Below are positions 30,951 through 41,899 of a stretch of 64,000 nucleotides of DNA, in pieces; position 1 is the first letter of the stretch; the number at the start of each line of letters is the position of its first letter. The translations under genes were made by a program, and so were the position numbers. This DNA is from Diphasiastrum complanatum (Eukaryota; Streptophyta; Lycopodiopsida; Lycopodiales; Lycopodiaceae), in NCBI GenBank assembly GCA_029204225.1, contig CM055096.1, forward strand, positions 5,223,504 to 5,287,503, given 5' to 3'. The notes below the pieces were generated by a model that was not told the origin of the DNA, did no database searches, and saw nothing but the letters and a program-made list of their open reading frames with translations.

Positions 30951-32350
30951 TTCTATATTAGCTCGCTTATAATCAGAGTGTAATAAGAAATAGTTATTTA
31001 AACAATGGCAAGATAAGTATGAGTTTAGTTTCTCCCTGTATGTAGTTGGACTGGCTTTGCAAATGCCAGGCGTTCGGTTGCCAAACAAGTGGCAAACCTC
31101 TACAGTTCACCGAGTGCTAACAGAGAACCAAACAAGATGAAAACCGCAATTGACAATAAACCGAACAGTTTAGCAAAATCCATGTGACCCTAGCACTGAA
31201 TTTGTCACATAATTGCCACAGATTTAGGTTAAAGATAATGCACAGGGTTAATGGGTTGCAGGCATGCAATGTGACAGATTTTGGCTAAGCCTATAGGTTA
31301 GCCTAGGAGATGAACATAGGTTGGCCAGAAGAAACTGCAGGTAGGGAAAGAGAAGAGGCCACTAACAGCAGGGATTCAAAATTGTAGATGGTCGCAATCA
31401 GCGCAGATAGCACAGATGATGAGTAGGATGGCTGCAAATAGGACATAAGTAAGGAAGGTAGTAGTAAAACCGCAAGTGAGAAAGGTAGGGACCCGTAGAT
31501 AAGAAAGGTATAGCAAGAAAGGGGGCACAAGGCGATGTGAGATGGGAACGAGCCAGAACAAAACCGTAGGTAAAGGAAAGAGTGCGCAAATCAGCCTGTT
31601 AGGTGGGGATGGATGGGTCTGCGATTTTTAACAGGGAAACAGCCTGCAAATCAGCAATTTCAAGGATGTAGAACATGACTAAAAAACCAGCAATGTACAA
31701 ACTGTAAAATGGCTCTCTGTGCAATAAATCTCAATCATATAGAGGGCTGTCTGAAAAGCAATTAGTAGGTAATTGAAGTGTCTTCCAAGGAGCTATAGCC
31801 ATGGTACTCTTTCTGGCTATCAAGTGGGTTATTGGCAAGACAATCTAAGCAATGATTGACAAACTATCAATTAACCTCTTTATAAATTCAAAAGAATACG
31901 ATTATTTGATATCAGAAACTTGAAAGGACCGTGTATGGCGGCGATATGATCTATCTTCTTGGTGTCCTTAGTGTAGGAATGATGGGATAAATTTCATGCA
32001 TCTAATCCATTTCAAGACCCCGACCAATTCAAAATTCACATGATGGATAAGGCGGCCACAAGTCACACACACACACACTATATCGTTATTTTTACACCAA
32101 AAGCGTTTCTAGAGGGACCATTTGGGTACAGACACATAATAACTCGGAAATGGCTTGGTTTTCAACAATCCACAAGCAGGAAAATGCCTTATGAACACTT
32201 TCAAAGAAGTTTCTTAAAATAAATTGTCAATGCTTGCAAACAATCATGATTCAAGCACACACAGATCTGACAATACTACTAACAAGTAGATAACAATAAA
32301 GGATCAATCTTTCAGGCTAAAATCCCTTCCAATGAGGCAACAAAGCTTCC
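30951..32350. other. Spacer between inverted repeat arms
   Basis: 1.4 kb with no recognised gene; a short (CA)7 tract near 32064-32078. Several 60-75 codon frames have no motif. Confidence 0.4.
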
Positions 32351-32890
32351 AACTTTTTTTACAGGCCTGCAAGTAAATTTCAGAGATAGGAAAGATATAC
32401 AAGTACAATCCTCACAATGTCAGGGCCTGCAACCACAGGGTTAAAGACAACAAAGGGATACAAAATGAAGTCCTACAAATAAACACAATGCTATAAATCA
32501 ACCAAAAAATCAATAGCAATAAATGAATCAGACAACGGGGTAAGAAACCAAGCAGGGATCAAACAACCTTGCTTCTTCTCATTCCTCTTCCTCTGCTCCA
32601 CAAACTCTTTCTCTTCACCAAGTTTCTCTCAAAATGACAATGGATGAATGCTACGTAGAGGCTAGCCTCTTCTAATGCTAGAGAGGGCTGAGGCTGAAAG
32701 AGGTACACCTTTTCGTGAATGGGCATCAACAAGGGGTTTTTTGGTAGTTGGGCCCAAACTTAAGGGCAGAGCCCTAAAGTTGGTTTTAAATCACTATAGT
32801 GGCCTTCGGTGAATAAAGTTTCCATTTAACTATGAATTGTCACCTCCTAGCCCTGACAAACCCAAGAACTAGGGGCATAAGTCTTTTAAA
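32351..32890 (-). repeat. Right arm of a large inverted repeat
   Basis: Reverse complement of 30271-30950 with roughly 85-90% identity by eye. The arms may be two solo LTRs or related fragments inserted in opposite directions; no protein is associated with them. Confidence 0.88.
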
Positions 32891-33034
32891 TAAATATAAG
32901 TCCAGCATAAATCAATAACTAGACAGAGTTTCAAAAAAAGTGGAACCGGCCATAATGGGCCATTTACGCATCAGTTTTAGGCAGTTCCGCATTGGCATAA
33001 TAGTGTGCGATGATGATTTTCCATAAAAAATAAC

Positions 33035-33090
33035 TTGGTGACATTGGTTGTTTGCAGGTCTTTCTCCCTGCAAACAACCAATGTCACCAA
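33035..33090. other. Perfect 24-bp hairpin at an LTR breakpoint
   Basis: Left arm 33035-33058, loop TCTTTCTC (33059-33066), right arm 33067-33090; arms are exact reverse complements (left begins TTGGTGACATTGGTTG). The right arm runs into the truncated LTR at 33085. Confidence 0.95.
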
Positions 33091-33523
33091 TGTAGAAAAA
33101 TCAGCATCTACACACAAAATGAGATGCAAACTTTGATAGAATTTGATCAAACATGAATCAAATGATAAAGTACTGTTGTTGTCCGTATAAAATCAGCAAG
33201 CTACTATATTTCACACGTGTGGATCCAAAAATAGCAAACATAGATCATTCTACACATAGAATTGCATGCAATCACAAGTATATTACACCAATGGATAGTA
33301 GAACACAAGAAAACCATGTATAAGCATGAAATGAGATAGAGAAGAGAGAAGATATGTGTCTCCATGAGTTACTTCCTTTTATAACAGGCTTAAACCCTAT
33401 TTGGCCACTTGGCTTTTCCACCAAAATGCTAACCTTGCTATTTTTGGGTCTAGATTCAAAGTACCCAACATTCAAATTTGAATCTACCCAAACTCGACTT
33501 CTAACTTTTCCACACTTTCAGAG
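33085..33523 (-). mobile_element. Copia LTR family A, truncated both ends
   Basis: Matches the middle of the 646-bp LTR in reverse, including TTATAAAAGG (complement near 33379-33388) and TTTCACACGTGTGGA at 33209-33223. It lacks about the first 140 bp and the last ~80 bp of the LTR. Joined at 33524 to integrase sequence. Confidence 0.85.
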
Positions 33524-34279
33524 ATTGTTTTGTACTCACCACCATTGTCACTCCTTAAGCACATGATCCTTGTCGAAATTTGGTTCTCCCTTGCATTCTT
33601 GAATGTTACATACATCGTAGCTCCACTATTGCTAATTGTAGTAAATCCATGAATATCCGAAAGTACAAGTTGAAAAGGCTTTGTAGATCTAGTGTAAGGT
33701 AGTCTATGTGACTTAGACAAAGCACAAGACTCACACACATGATTGATGCCACTTAAGGAACTTGGAAGACCTATTACAACTCTCTTTCTAGCCATTACCT
33801 CCAATGACTTGAAGTTGAGTGTCCCATCCTTTTATGCCAAACCTCTTGAATAGGTATTTGCTCTCTTGCAACACATCCAACTTGGTTAGAAAGAACACAA
33901 GCATCTAGTTTGAAAACTTTCCTTGTCTTTTACCTTTTCCAATCAAGACATCCTTTCTTTTGATCATACAAGTATCTCCATCAAACTCAACCTTGAGGCC
34001 TTTACTTAGCATTTGACTCACACTAAGCAAATTCTTGGTAATAGACGGAATAAACAAGACATCCTCCAAATGAACATTCCTATTTGTAGAGAGAGAAATA
34101 TAAATGGTGCCAATCCCTTTGATTGCACACTCACCATCACTGGCGTGTAGATCACCCACTTGTCATCTCCATGTGCAAACAAAAAAGGGAAGTACTCTTT
34201 GTGAAAAGTCATAAACTTGCTCCACTATCAATCCACCAAGGATCTAGATCTCCATCATTAACAAGCATAGATGAAGACA
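33524..34279 (-). pseudogene. Copia protease, pre-integrase and integrase start
   Basis: Broken frames encode DGECAIKGIGT, ISLSTNRNVHLEDVLFIPSI, NLLSVSQMLSKGLKVEFDGD, KDVLIGKGKRQGK, then VVIGLPSSLSGINHVCESCA, LSKSHRLPYTRSTKP, LSDIHGFTTI and LRSDNGGEYKT. Integrase stops there, fused to the LTR. An internal deletion also removes FIDDYS between VTF and KNARE. Confidence 0.83.
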
Positions 34280-35152
34280 TCACAAAAGCATCATCATTTT
34301 CATATCCAAACCATCCTCATCAAGTGTAAGATTACCCTGCTTGTCTCCTTGATCTCTCTTCTTCTTGTAGCACTCACTTGCAAAGTGTCTTTTGATGCCA
34401 CAATAAAAGCACTTGAGCTTTGATCTATACTTCTTTTTGCCATTTGCATCCACTTGATCTTGTCCTTTAGACAACTTACTTTTGGTTTTGCCCTTGAATT
34501 TGCCCTTTGTGAACATAGCATCCTCTTGAAGTGTTGATGTACATCCACCTCTTGAAGTGTCGATGTAGATCCACCTCTTGCTTGAAGCCTATATTCTTCA
34601 TTGATCAAGATCTCTTGAATATCAATCAAACTTAGAAATTTTTTTTGAATAGCAATACTTTGAACAATATCAGCATGAGCATCCAAAAATCCACTAAGAA
34701 TTACTTAAACATTCTCTCCTTTCTTAATGCTCTCATCAATGCAAGCCAACTCATCATTCAATGCTTTCATTCTCAAAACAAATGTACTTGGACTTTTTTC
34801 ATTCTTTTGAAAGCAAGAAAAGATTTGTCTTCTTAGAGTCAACACTCTAGAAGCTACTTGGATTCATAAAGCTTCTTCAATGAATCCCAAGCATCCTTAG
34901 ATGAAGTACACTTACCAACTTCCTTAAGAAGCTCATCGGTAACACTCATCTTGATAATGTGTAGAGCCCTTTTGGCCCTCTTATCATACCTCATTTGATC
35001 TTGGGTGTTGCTGGTCTCTCCTCCAAACCTACAACAATATCCAAAACATCATTCATCTCAATAAGTGATTCCATCCTCACTTTCCACAATGAATAGCTAC
35101 TTGCGGTAGGCCTATCATTGGCTTCCAACATGACTCCAATTGAGGTTGCCAT
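34280..35152 (-). pseudogene. Copia gag (family A element)
   Basis: ATG is the complement of 35150-35152 (MATSIGVMLEANDRPTASSY). Then SLWKVRMESLIEMNDVL, a frameshift near QMRYDKRAKRALHIIKMSVT, DELLKEVGKCTSSKDAWDSL, YRLQARGGSTST, and one zinc knuckle CFYCGIKRHFASEC. At least two frameshifts and a short tandem duplication (TSTLQEVD region near 34535-34580). Relative of the fragment at 1-668. Confidence 0.85.
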
Positions 35153-35740
35153 GTAGCAATGACCTAATCTTCTTTTTCAAACTGTTTCAATGCACAAAGT
35201 ACTCCTTTGAACAACAACAAATGTTTTCAAAAGAAATCACAAAGATTTGAAACTATCTCAACAATTCTCTTCTAGCACTTATACCAAGCAAACCAGCACA
35301 TAGAATCATAGAATCTTGATCAACCTATTATCTATCCTGAATCTAATGACTTTGTCACTTCCTAAGATCGAAACACACTCCAATAAAGTTTAGCAACCTC
35401 ACTAGCTAGAGATCCAATCAAAATTAGGGTTTTGACAAAATCACAAAAAATTGACTATTTCAAATCTACATGCAAATGCTGAAAATTTGATATGCAATCT
35501 ATTAGCCACCACTTAGGCTGATCCAATGATCCAAACTTTGGCCAAATTCAGTATGTGAAATCAAAAATTGGAATTCATCTAGTTTATAGAACTATATAGG
35601 GTTTTGATCTACAAAAGATCCAATCTACAAAAGCAAAAAACCCGCTTTTGGTGTAGAATCCTCTCTAGCATGCTCTAGCCTTGATATCTTTACCAAATCA
35701 TTGATAGATATGTTTTCCTCCTTCATAACCTGAAACACAA
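35153..35740 (-). other. Copia 5' leader
   Basis: Untranslated stretch between PBS and gag ATG; no coding frame seen. Confidence 0.6.
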
Positions 35741-35752
35741 GCTCTGATACTA
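35741..35752 (-). promoter_or_regulatory. Copia primer binding site (iMet type)
   Basis: The complement reads TAGTATCAGAGC directly after the LTR end (CCTTCACA). It is one base off the plant Copia PBS TGGTATCAGAGC. Confidence 0.85.
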
Positions 35753-36384
35753 TGTGAAGGATTTCAGATCATTAATGATCCAATCCACAAAAAGATCTTG
35801 GATTACAAAAGAAGCTACTCTACCAATGTCACCAATGTAGAAAAATCAGCATCTACACACAAAATAAGATGCAAACTCTAATAGAACTTAATCAATCATA
35901 AATCAAATGAAAACGTACTGTTGCTCTCCGTATAAAACCAGCAAGCTACTATATTTTACACATGTGGATCCAAAAATAGCAAATATAGATCATTCTACAC
36001 ATAGAACTGCATGCAATCACAAGTATAGTGCACCAATGGATAGTAGAACCCAAGAGAACCATGTATAAGCATGAAATGAGATAGACAAAGGAGAAGATAT
36101 GTCTCTCCACGAGTTACATCCTTCTATAACAGGTCCAAACCCTATTTGGCCACTTGGCTTTCCCCTACTATTTTTGGGTCTACACTCAAAGTACCCAACA
36201 TTCAAATTTGAATCTATTCAAACTCGACTTCTAACTTTCCCACACTTTCAAAAGGTGTTTATTCAAATGGAATTTACACTAATGAACTTTGAAAAGTCAA
36301 ACTCTAAGTCTAAAACAAAGTTGGCCTCAATTTGTCAAATATGAAAATATAGCAAATATGATCAAACTAGTTGAATCTTTCACA
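35753..36384 (-). mobile_element. Copia 5' LTR family A, complete, 632 bp
   Basis: Bounded by TGTGAA (35753 on plus) and TTCACA (36379-36384), the same terminal inverted repeat as 25671-26316. The TATA box is mutated (TATAGAAG in element orientation). It lies next to Gypsy RNase H at 36385. Confidence 0.92.
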
Positions 36385-36847
36385 TTGTTCACCAAATAAA
36401 GTAACGGCTGATGATCAGTATAAAATGCAAAATGTGTTGCCAATAGGTAATGTCGAAACTTCTTAACAAAAAAAATCATGGCCAATGTTTTGCGTTTGGT
36501 TGTCAAATAATTCTTCCCATGATCTGTAAGCTGTCGATGTGCAAACTTGATAGGATAATCCTTCTTGTATTCTCCTGGTTGCGTCAAAACTGATCCAATG
36601 ACATATTTTGATGCATCAGTATGAACATGAAACTCAATTGTCCAAATTGGAGCTCACATTATCAGTGCAGAAGCTAAAGCTTTATTCAATCTTTTAAATG
36701 CCTCCAATGCTTCTACTATCCAAATTGGTACAATAATCAGTTTGTATATAGGTCTTGCTAAATCCACAAAGAATAGAATAAATATCTGATATTAATTTGC
36801 ACGACCCATATAAAAAATGTAGACTCCACAAATTGTTCCTGGTAGCG
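36385..36847 (-). pseudogene. Ty3/gypsy RT/RNase H fragment
   Basis: Encodes EFHVHTDASKYVIGSVLTQP, GEYKKDYPIKFAHRQLTDHG, NYLTTKRKTLAMIFFVKKFR, HYLLATHFAFYTDHQPLLYL. Upstream a broken MGRAN...ARPIYKL stretch marks the RT end. It directly follows a Gypsy LTR (36848), so gag and most of pol are deleted. Cut at 36384 by the Copia LTR. Confidence 0.87.
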
Positions 36848-37380
36848 TGTAGTGGGTTTCTTTCCTAACCTGAATCCAAGATCTAGTCAATCTGGCATCA
36901 AAGAGACGGAGTTAGTTGTCACGCGTAGGTTCAATCCCATGAGAGCGATAGTATAGTTCAGATTTCAACATGAATGGAGGATCTAACACTAACATCCATT
37001 AACACTAAGCATTAACACTACATCCATTAACCCTACTTCCATTAACCCTAAATCCACAACAATGATAGAAACTTACTCTTCTCTCTCTCCTTTTCTCTCT
37101 CACAAAAAGCATAAGAAATAACAATTCCAATAATGATCAAATCCAACAATTAGCAAAATCCAAAGAAAACATGAGAAATGGAGGAAAAGAGAGGAAGAGC
37201 AAGGACATTCATCAATCCATTTCTAAAGAGAACCAATCTGCTTTATTGAAATGAGGAAATGAACATGAGGAGCAACTCGAGTTGGTCCCTTTTTATAGTA
37301 GAGAGGAGGACCCTGGCCTCTGAATCCTATTGGTCCAGTCTTGGAGTGATTAGTAAAGCAATGATTGAACCAAGCTAGAT
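36848..37380 (-). mobile_element. Ty3/gypsy LTR, reversed
   Basis: Reverse complement carries CTACTATAAAAAGGGACC (TATA), AATGTCCTTGCTCTTCC, tandem GTTAATGGA words and ends CCCACTACA. Same family as 16858-17645. The PBS is missing after it. Confidence 0.8.
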
Positions 37381-37392
37381 AGTGAGGAGGAG

Positions 37393-38078
37393 TGTTAAAA
37401 ATTCACAATTCTAGCTTGACTAGTTTTGGTCATATGACCTGTAAATAGTTAGATGGTCATGATGTGGCTTGTCACACGTGCCAAATAGCATAGGATTCCA
37501 TTCATAAGGATGTTCTCAAGTAGACCTAAGTGTTAGAACCTTTGGAATGAGTCCAAATTATGCTTAGATACAAGGGAGAAAAAATAGGAGCTATTTTTGG
37601 TAATTTTTGCATTGTTGAGGGATCTCCAAGATTCCAACCCTAACTTGGTAGGGATGAAAGATCCACCAAAATTAGTATTAGGGATAGGTTTAGGGCTACT
37701 CATACCTGCCCAAAACCGTGATGGATCATGTATATATAGGTGATGATATCTCACCAAAATCAATCAAGCAATTTCATGATTTTTCTCTCATAATGGTGCA
37801 ATTGCTCTCTATGTTCATAATTGTTTGAGTACTTGTGATTACTAATGATTATAGGATTGAATGTAGGCCTGGTGTACAGTACTCAGACTGTGGGAGGCCG
37901 TACTTTCACACGTGTGAAGCCTTCTTCAAGGATTTGGGCCATTTAGTGAGGTTCAAGCATACATTTTTGATGGATTTTGATGGTTCAGCTTGTGCTAATC
38001 TTATCAAATCATAATCTATTGTTTCCCTCATCATTTCAAGTGTTTTAGGATGCTTATTTGCTGTAATTTTTACACTCA
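37393..38078 (+). mobile_element. Copia LTR family D with PPT
   Basis: TGTTAAAAATTCAC follows AGTGAGGAGGAG (37381-37392), very like the PPT/LTR start of family C at 24065-24077. TATATATAGG at 37731-37740 is a likely TATA box. TTCACACGTGTGAA lies at 37905-37918. The 3' end is taken at the start of unit 3, near 38078. Confidence 0.65.
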
Positions 38079-39193
38079 CAACCATATGCCTAAAACAACA
38101 TTGGCAATGGCAAATAATAATGCAAAGGATGTGATGAAGCACTTTGTGCAAATCGAAGAATTAAAAGTGTATGAGAATGCTGTAAAGTGATAAACTTATG
38201 TTGACGATAGAATAATATGATGATGGAATGATCTTGGCATTATTTCACAAGAAGCTTTACGGGAAAAAGGCAAAAATTTAATATACTTCTTATGAAAACC
38301 CCATCCACATGTTTCAAAAGCAATTGGCATGAAGTTTTCACCTTTGCATCTTGTGATACTAAGAAAACGCATCTTGGTTTTCAAGGGGAGCTTGAACGTG
38401 AGACTAGCCAAACCTTGGATGATAATTAGAAAAGAAAATGAGTGAGCTCAAGCCGTAAACGGTATTTGTTATATACTTGAAAGCCCTGGGGCCTGCACAA
38501 AAGTGTTAATGCAAATCATGTGTTTATTGGAAAAATATAATCAAGGCTACGATCAATCTCATTGGATACTCAAATTCAGCATAGTTCGGAAGTACAAAGA
38601 ATCCAAAGGTTTAAGAGGTTTGTATAAAAGCCATGCTTTGTGTCTGATCTGGGTATAAAAGACACGTATGAATCAACACCTTAGAAGCGTTAGAGCCAGT
38701 ACAGACTAAAAGGGATGCGTCTCATATTTTTGAGAATATCAAGATGCTCGTAATCAGAATCAAGAAATGACAAATATTATAGAATGCAGATGTTTGAATG
38801 TACGTTATTTATAGTTTGAGTGTGGGTGTGGTAGTATAATAAATGCCTTCATAATATATCGAAAACGTGTGGTGTTGAGATTGTTACGTTTGATCAGTGG
38901 TCAGAATTACTAAAGTATTTAATGCCAGAGAATGTTAACAACAAAAGCTGTCTGATAAAAAAAACTGAGTTGTTGCAACAATGAATATCTTCAAAATGCT
39001 GGTCAATTGAAATTTGCCTCTACTTCCAGTGTCTCACTTTACTTGAGTTAAAGATGCATCAGCTTCTTAAGCCCTTATGTAAATCCGTGCAGCACAGACG
39101 CAACAACCTATAAACGAGAACGTTCGAGCCGCTGGCTGCTTAGCTAATTAGTGGGCCACAATTGCACTTCACTTATTTGGGTTTGATAATTGG
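38079..39193. other. 3' flank of MED26-like copy 3, no gene
   Basis: Equivalent to 13216-14195 with indels. About 400 bp near 38258-38625 is absent from unit 1. Confidence 0.5.
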
Positions 39194-39550
39194 TTAATGT
39201 TGATTAGCGTCAGAGACTGCCCCACGCATCGTTTTCGTGTTAGCTTGATAATCCCGTCTGACTGTGAATCCTTTTTTGGCCTCTTTTGGGCTCAATAGCT
39301 GGCACCTCGTCTGCTTTCTTGCTGATCCTTGATGTAGGGATCCGACAAACTATGGGTCCGCCTATTACCTCACCATTAAACTTTACCCAAACTTACAAGC
39401 TGCATATGCAATAGACGGTGCAGCAACAACAGATGCTTTATGATTGACGTTCTTCAGAATGTCTAGAGAAGTGGGCACCTGAGTAGCACGTGCAGGCCTA
39501 CGAGAGTTTCAAAGCACGACGACGGATGATGATGATGCGCTTGAAATTAG
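39194..39550 (-). pseudogene. Tandem partial copy of the MED26-like gene 3' end
   Basis: A 357-bp unit starting TTAATGTTG repeats at 39551; it carries the last ~110 codons of the gene with small deletions (for example loss of TTCTTTTT near 39391). It lies downstream of the gene and has no domain or start. Confidence 0.8.
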
Positions 39551-40333
39551 TTAATGTTGAAGACTGCCCCTCGCATCGTTTAACTGTGAGCTTGATAATC
39601 CCGTCTGACTATGAATCCTTTTTTGGCCTCTTTTGGGCTCAATAGCTGGCACGTCGTCTGCTTTCTTGCTGATCCTTGATGTAGGGATCCGACAAACTAT
39701 GGGTCCGCCTATTACCTCACCATTAAACTTTACCCAAACGTTCTTTTTACAAGCAGCATATGCAATAGATGGTGCAGCAACAGCAGATGCTTTATGACTG
39801 ACGTTCTTCAGAATGTCTAGAGAAGTGGGCACCTGAGTAGCACGTGCAGGACTACGAGAGTTTCGAAGCACGACGACGGATGATGATGATGCGCTTGAAA
39901 TCAGTTCGTTGTTCACGGTCTTCTTGACCTGCATTGAAGGCATTTTTTGACCTTCTTTCAGAGGAGGAAGAGTAGGAGTTGCTTTCCGCCTGCAAATTTG
40001 CTGGAGACCTGTAGTGGAATTGCAGTCATTTGTTTGTTTAGAAGGTGTATGAAATATGTTGTGAACCAATTGATTCCAATCACCCAGAAGCCAATCTGCA
40101 ACGTATCTGACACCTCCATGTGCACGCTTTTTTAATTTGTTCACGACTTTTCCCACCATTGTGGCTCTCAAATCCTCCAAGCCCAAATTCAGGCTCTGCA
40201 GTTGGAAGAGCAGTCGCAACAGCCCTTCCGGCGGAAACTCATCAGCTCTAAGCAGTTGTTCCTTGATAATCGTTATTTCATTCCTACGAACCTCACCAAC
40301 CTCTCCACTTGTTGCATCGTAAATTTGTTCCAT
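39551..40333 (-). CDS. MED26/TFIIS N-terminal domain-like protein, copy 3
   Basis: 260 residues from ATG at 40333. The domain is intact (LLRLLFQLQSLNLGLEDLRA, GKVVNKLKKRAHGG, DWLLGDWNQLVHNIF). Compared with copy 1 it lacks three residues near GEVRRNEITII, and a 2-bp loss near 39582 shifts the frame so it ends SSSQLNDARGSLQH instead of SQVKRCEGQS. Intron splice sites are kept (40348-40472). The 5' UTR exon has a tandem 48-bp duplication near 40480-40575. May be functional with an altered tail, or a young pseudogene. Confidence 0.58.
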   Translation of the reverse strand: MEQIYDATSGEVGEVRRNEITIIKEQLLRADEFPPEGLLRLLFQLQSLNLGLEDLRATMVGKVVNKLKKRAHGGVRYVADWLLGDWNQLVHNIFHTPSKQTNDCNSTTGLQQICRRKATPTLPPLKEGQKMPSMQVKKTVNNELISSASSSSVVVLRNSRSPARATQVPTSLDILKNVSHKASAVAAPSIAYAACKKNVWVKFNGEVIGGPIVCRIPTSRISKKADDVPAIEPKRGQKRIHSQTGLSSSQLNDARGSLQH

Positions 40334-40347
40334 GGCAATCGCAATGG

Positions 40348-40472
40348 CTGAATAGCATACAAAGAATACAGTAACTAATAAGCTTGATCAACTATAATTT
40401 AGAACATGGGTGCTTAGATCCAAGATGGCCATCTTGTTGAACAAGAAGCTGCATGATGCATGACTGACTTAC
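40348..40472 (-). other. Predicted 125-bp intron, MED26-like copy 3
   Basis: Donor GCGAACT|GTAAGT and acceptor CTATTCAG|CC as in the other copies. Confidence 0.58.
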
Positions 40473-40473
40473 A

Positions 40474-41160
40474 GTTCGCAAGACGATGATCAATCAAATC
40501 TTAGAAAGCACTCAAACAAGCAGAGGACAAGACGATGATCAATCAAATCTTAGAAAGCACTCAAACAAGCAGAGGACTGAGAGGACTGAGACTGAACATC
40601 ATGGAAGTGCAATGATTAAACAAGCGAAATATTTATGACTTTCAACAAAATGAATAATACAAGTATTGAAAGTAGTGGCAAAAAACAAAACCCGATCGAT
40701 CCCTTGTGCTGTTGTTTTGATTACACCTGCCTGATCCACGACTAATCTTGTGCCGCTGCTGCTTCTTTTCTGCCAGCTCCTCCTTCTTTTCAACAGAAAT
40801 GTTGTGTTGGAATAGTATAAGACCTCTGCAAGGCTTAAGGGCGCTTTAGGGTAAAAGTCATGAATTAATTGCTTTGTAAATGAGGAGAGGGGTCGGGGGT
40901 CTCCATTGGAGGCCTTTTCGCTAAGAGAAGTGTCTTCGGCTGACGGCCGTAGCCCCACGGAGAAGAGTTTTCCCACGGTGGAACGGTCAAGGACCTTCCT
41001 CTACATGGAAACCTTTTTTACATTTTTGAAAATCTTTTTTTTGTTGTAAAACTTTTTTTACAAGCACTTTTTGCGCATAAGGTCATTCACAAAAAAGTGA
41101 ATTTGTTTTACATTCACCTTGTGCATCCTGGAAAGTCCATGTAAATTTTTTTGAAAAAAA
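40474..41160 (-). other. Promoter/5' UTR region of MED26-like copy 3
   Basis: Aligns with 15112-15780 but lacks about 90 bp near 40832. No reliable coding frame. Confidence 0.4.
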
Positions 41161-41684
41161 TAAAAGGGCCCGCACAAGATTTCGCTCTAGTAGGCACCTC
41201 CTTTTTTTCATGAAAAAGGAATATATGATTTTGTGCATGCATGCATCTCACACTATTTAAGATAATTCAAATTCCAAGTTCTTCCAATTCTTGCTTTCTA
41301 AGAAGCTCAGGCACATTTTTGCCCAATTTTTTTCTTTTCCATTCAAGCCATTGGGAAACATCAAATGAAAGATTATAATAATATTGAACATATCTCCGAT
41401 CTAGATGAATTTTGGTTCAATCGGGCAAAGCAAAAAACAATGCACACATTTATGAAACATAAATCTTAATTTGATCATATGTAGTCTAGACATTAGCTAT
41501 CTACCAGTTTCATGTCGTAAGAGTGCAAACCTTGGCCGACTTACTCTTGATGTCCACCATTATAGGCTGCAACACTTGATGCATACATTCAGCCACTTGA
41601 GCTAGCATCGGAGTCCTTCCTTCTAATGGCCTTCGCCTCGCTATTGACGATTGAGGTATTCACAATGTTGCTCAGATGTGTGTG
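41161..41684 (+). repeat. R1 repeat, unit 3 copy
   Basis: Aligns with 15790-16245. Left arm of the hairpin is degraded (AAAAGGGCCCGCAC), right arm GGCACCTCCTTTTTTT remains. It keeps about 70 bp (near 41526-41610) that units 1 and 2 lost. Confidence 0.65.
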
Positions 41685-41686
41685 AC

Positions 41687-41800
41687 CAAAATCATAACAT
41701 TAGAAGGAGATGGAAGGTAGGAGCCAAGGCCAGGTTTTTGGTTGCCAATGACAATTGGTTGTTGTGAGCTTCTAAGGTTTTACAATGTGAAAAATTGCAT
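41687..41800 (-). repeat. Inverted copy of 12703-12816
   Basis: Shares AGAAGGAGATGGAA, TAGGAGCCAAGG and GGTTGCCAATGA words in opposite orientation, about 85-90% identical. Confidence 0.75.
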
Positions 41801-41818
41801 TAGGGTACTATAATTGTA

Positions 41819-41899
41819 TGAACAACAACTATATTTTATGTTTTGGTTCATGTTTGATCAGTATCTCTTAGAGTTTGCATCTCATCTTGTATGTAGATG
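41819..41899 (+). mobile_element. Remnant of Copia LTR family A
   Basis: About 80 bp equal to 7087-7166, the inner part of the truncated LTR. The rest of the LTR lies outside the duplicated segment. Confidence 0.75.

Larger units (their letters stand above)
38079..41684 (+). repeat. Segmental duplication, unit 3 (MED26-like gene and flanks)
   Basis: Matches 13216-16245 of unit 1 and 47548-49722 of unit 2. It ends inside the TG tract (GATGTGTGTG), which is short here. It is more diverged than units 1 and 2 outside the coding exon. Confidence 0.9.
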
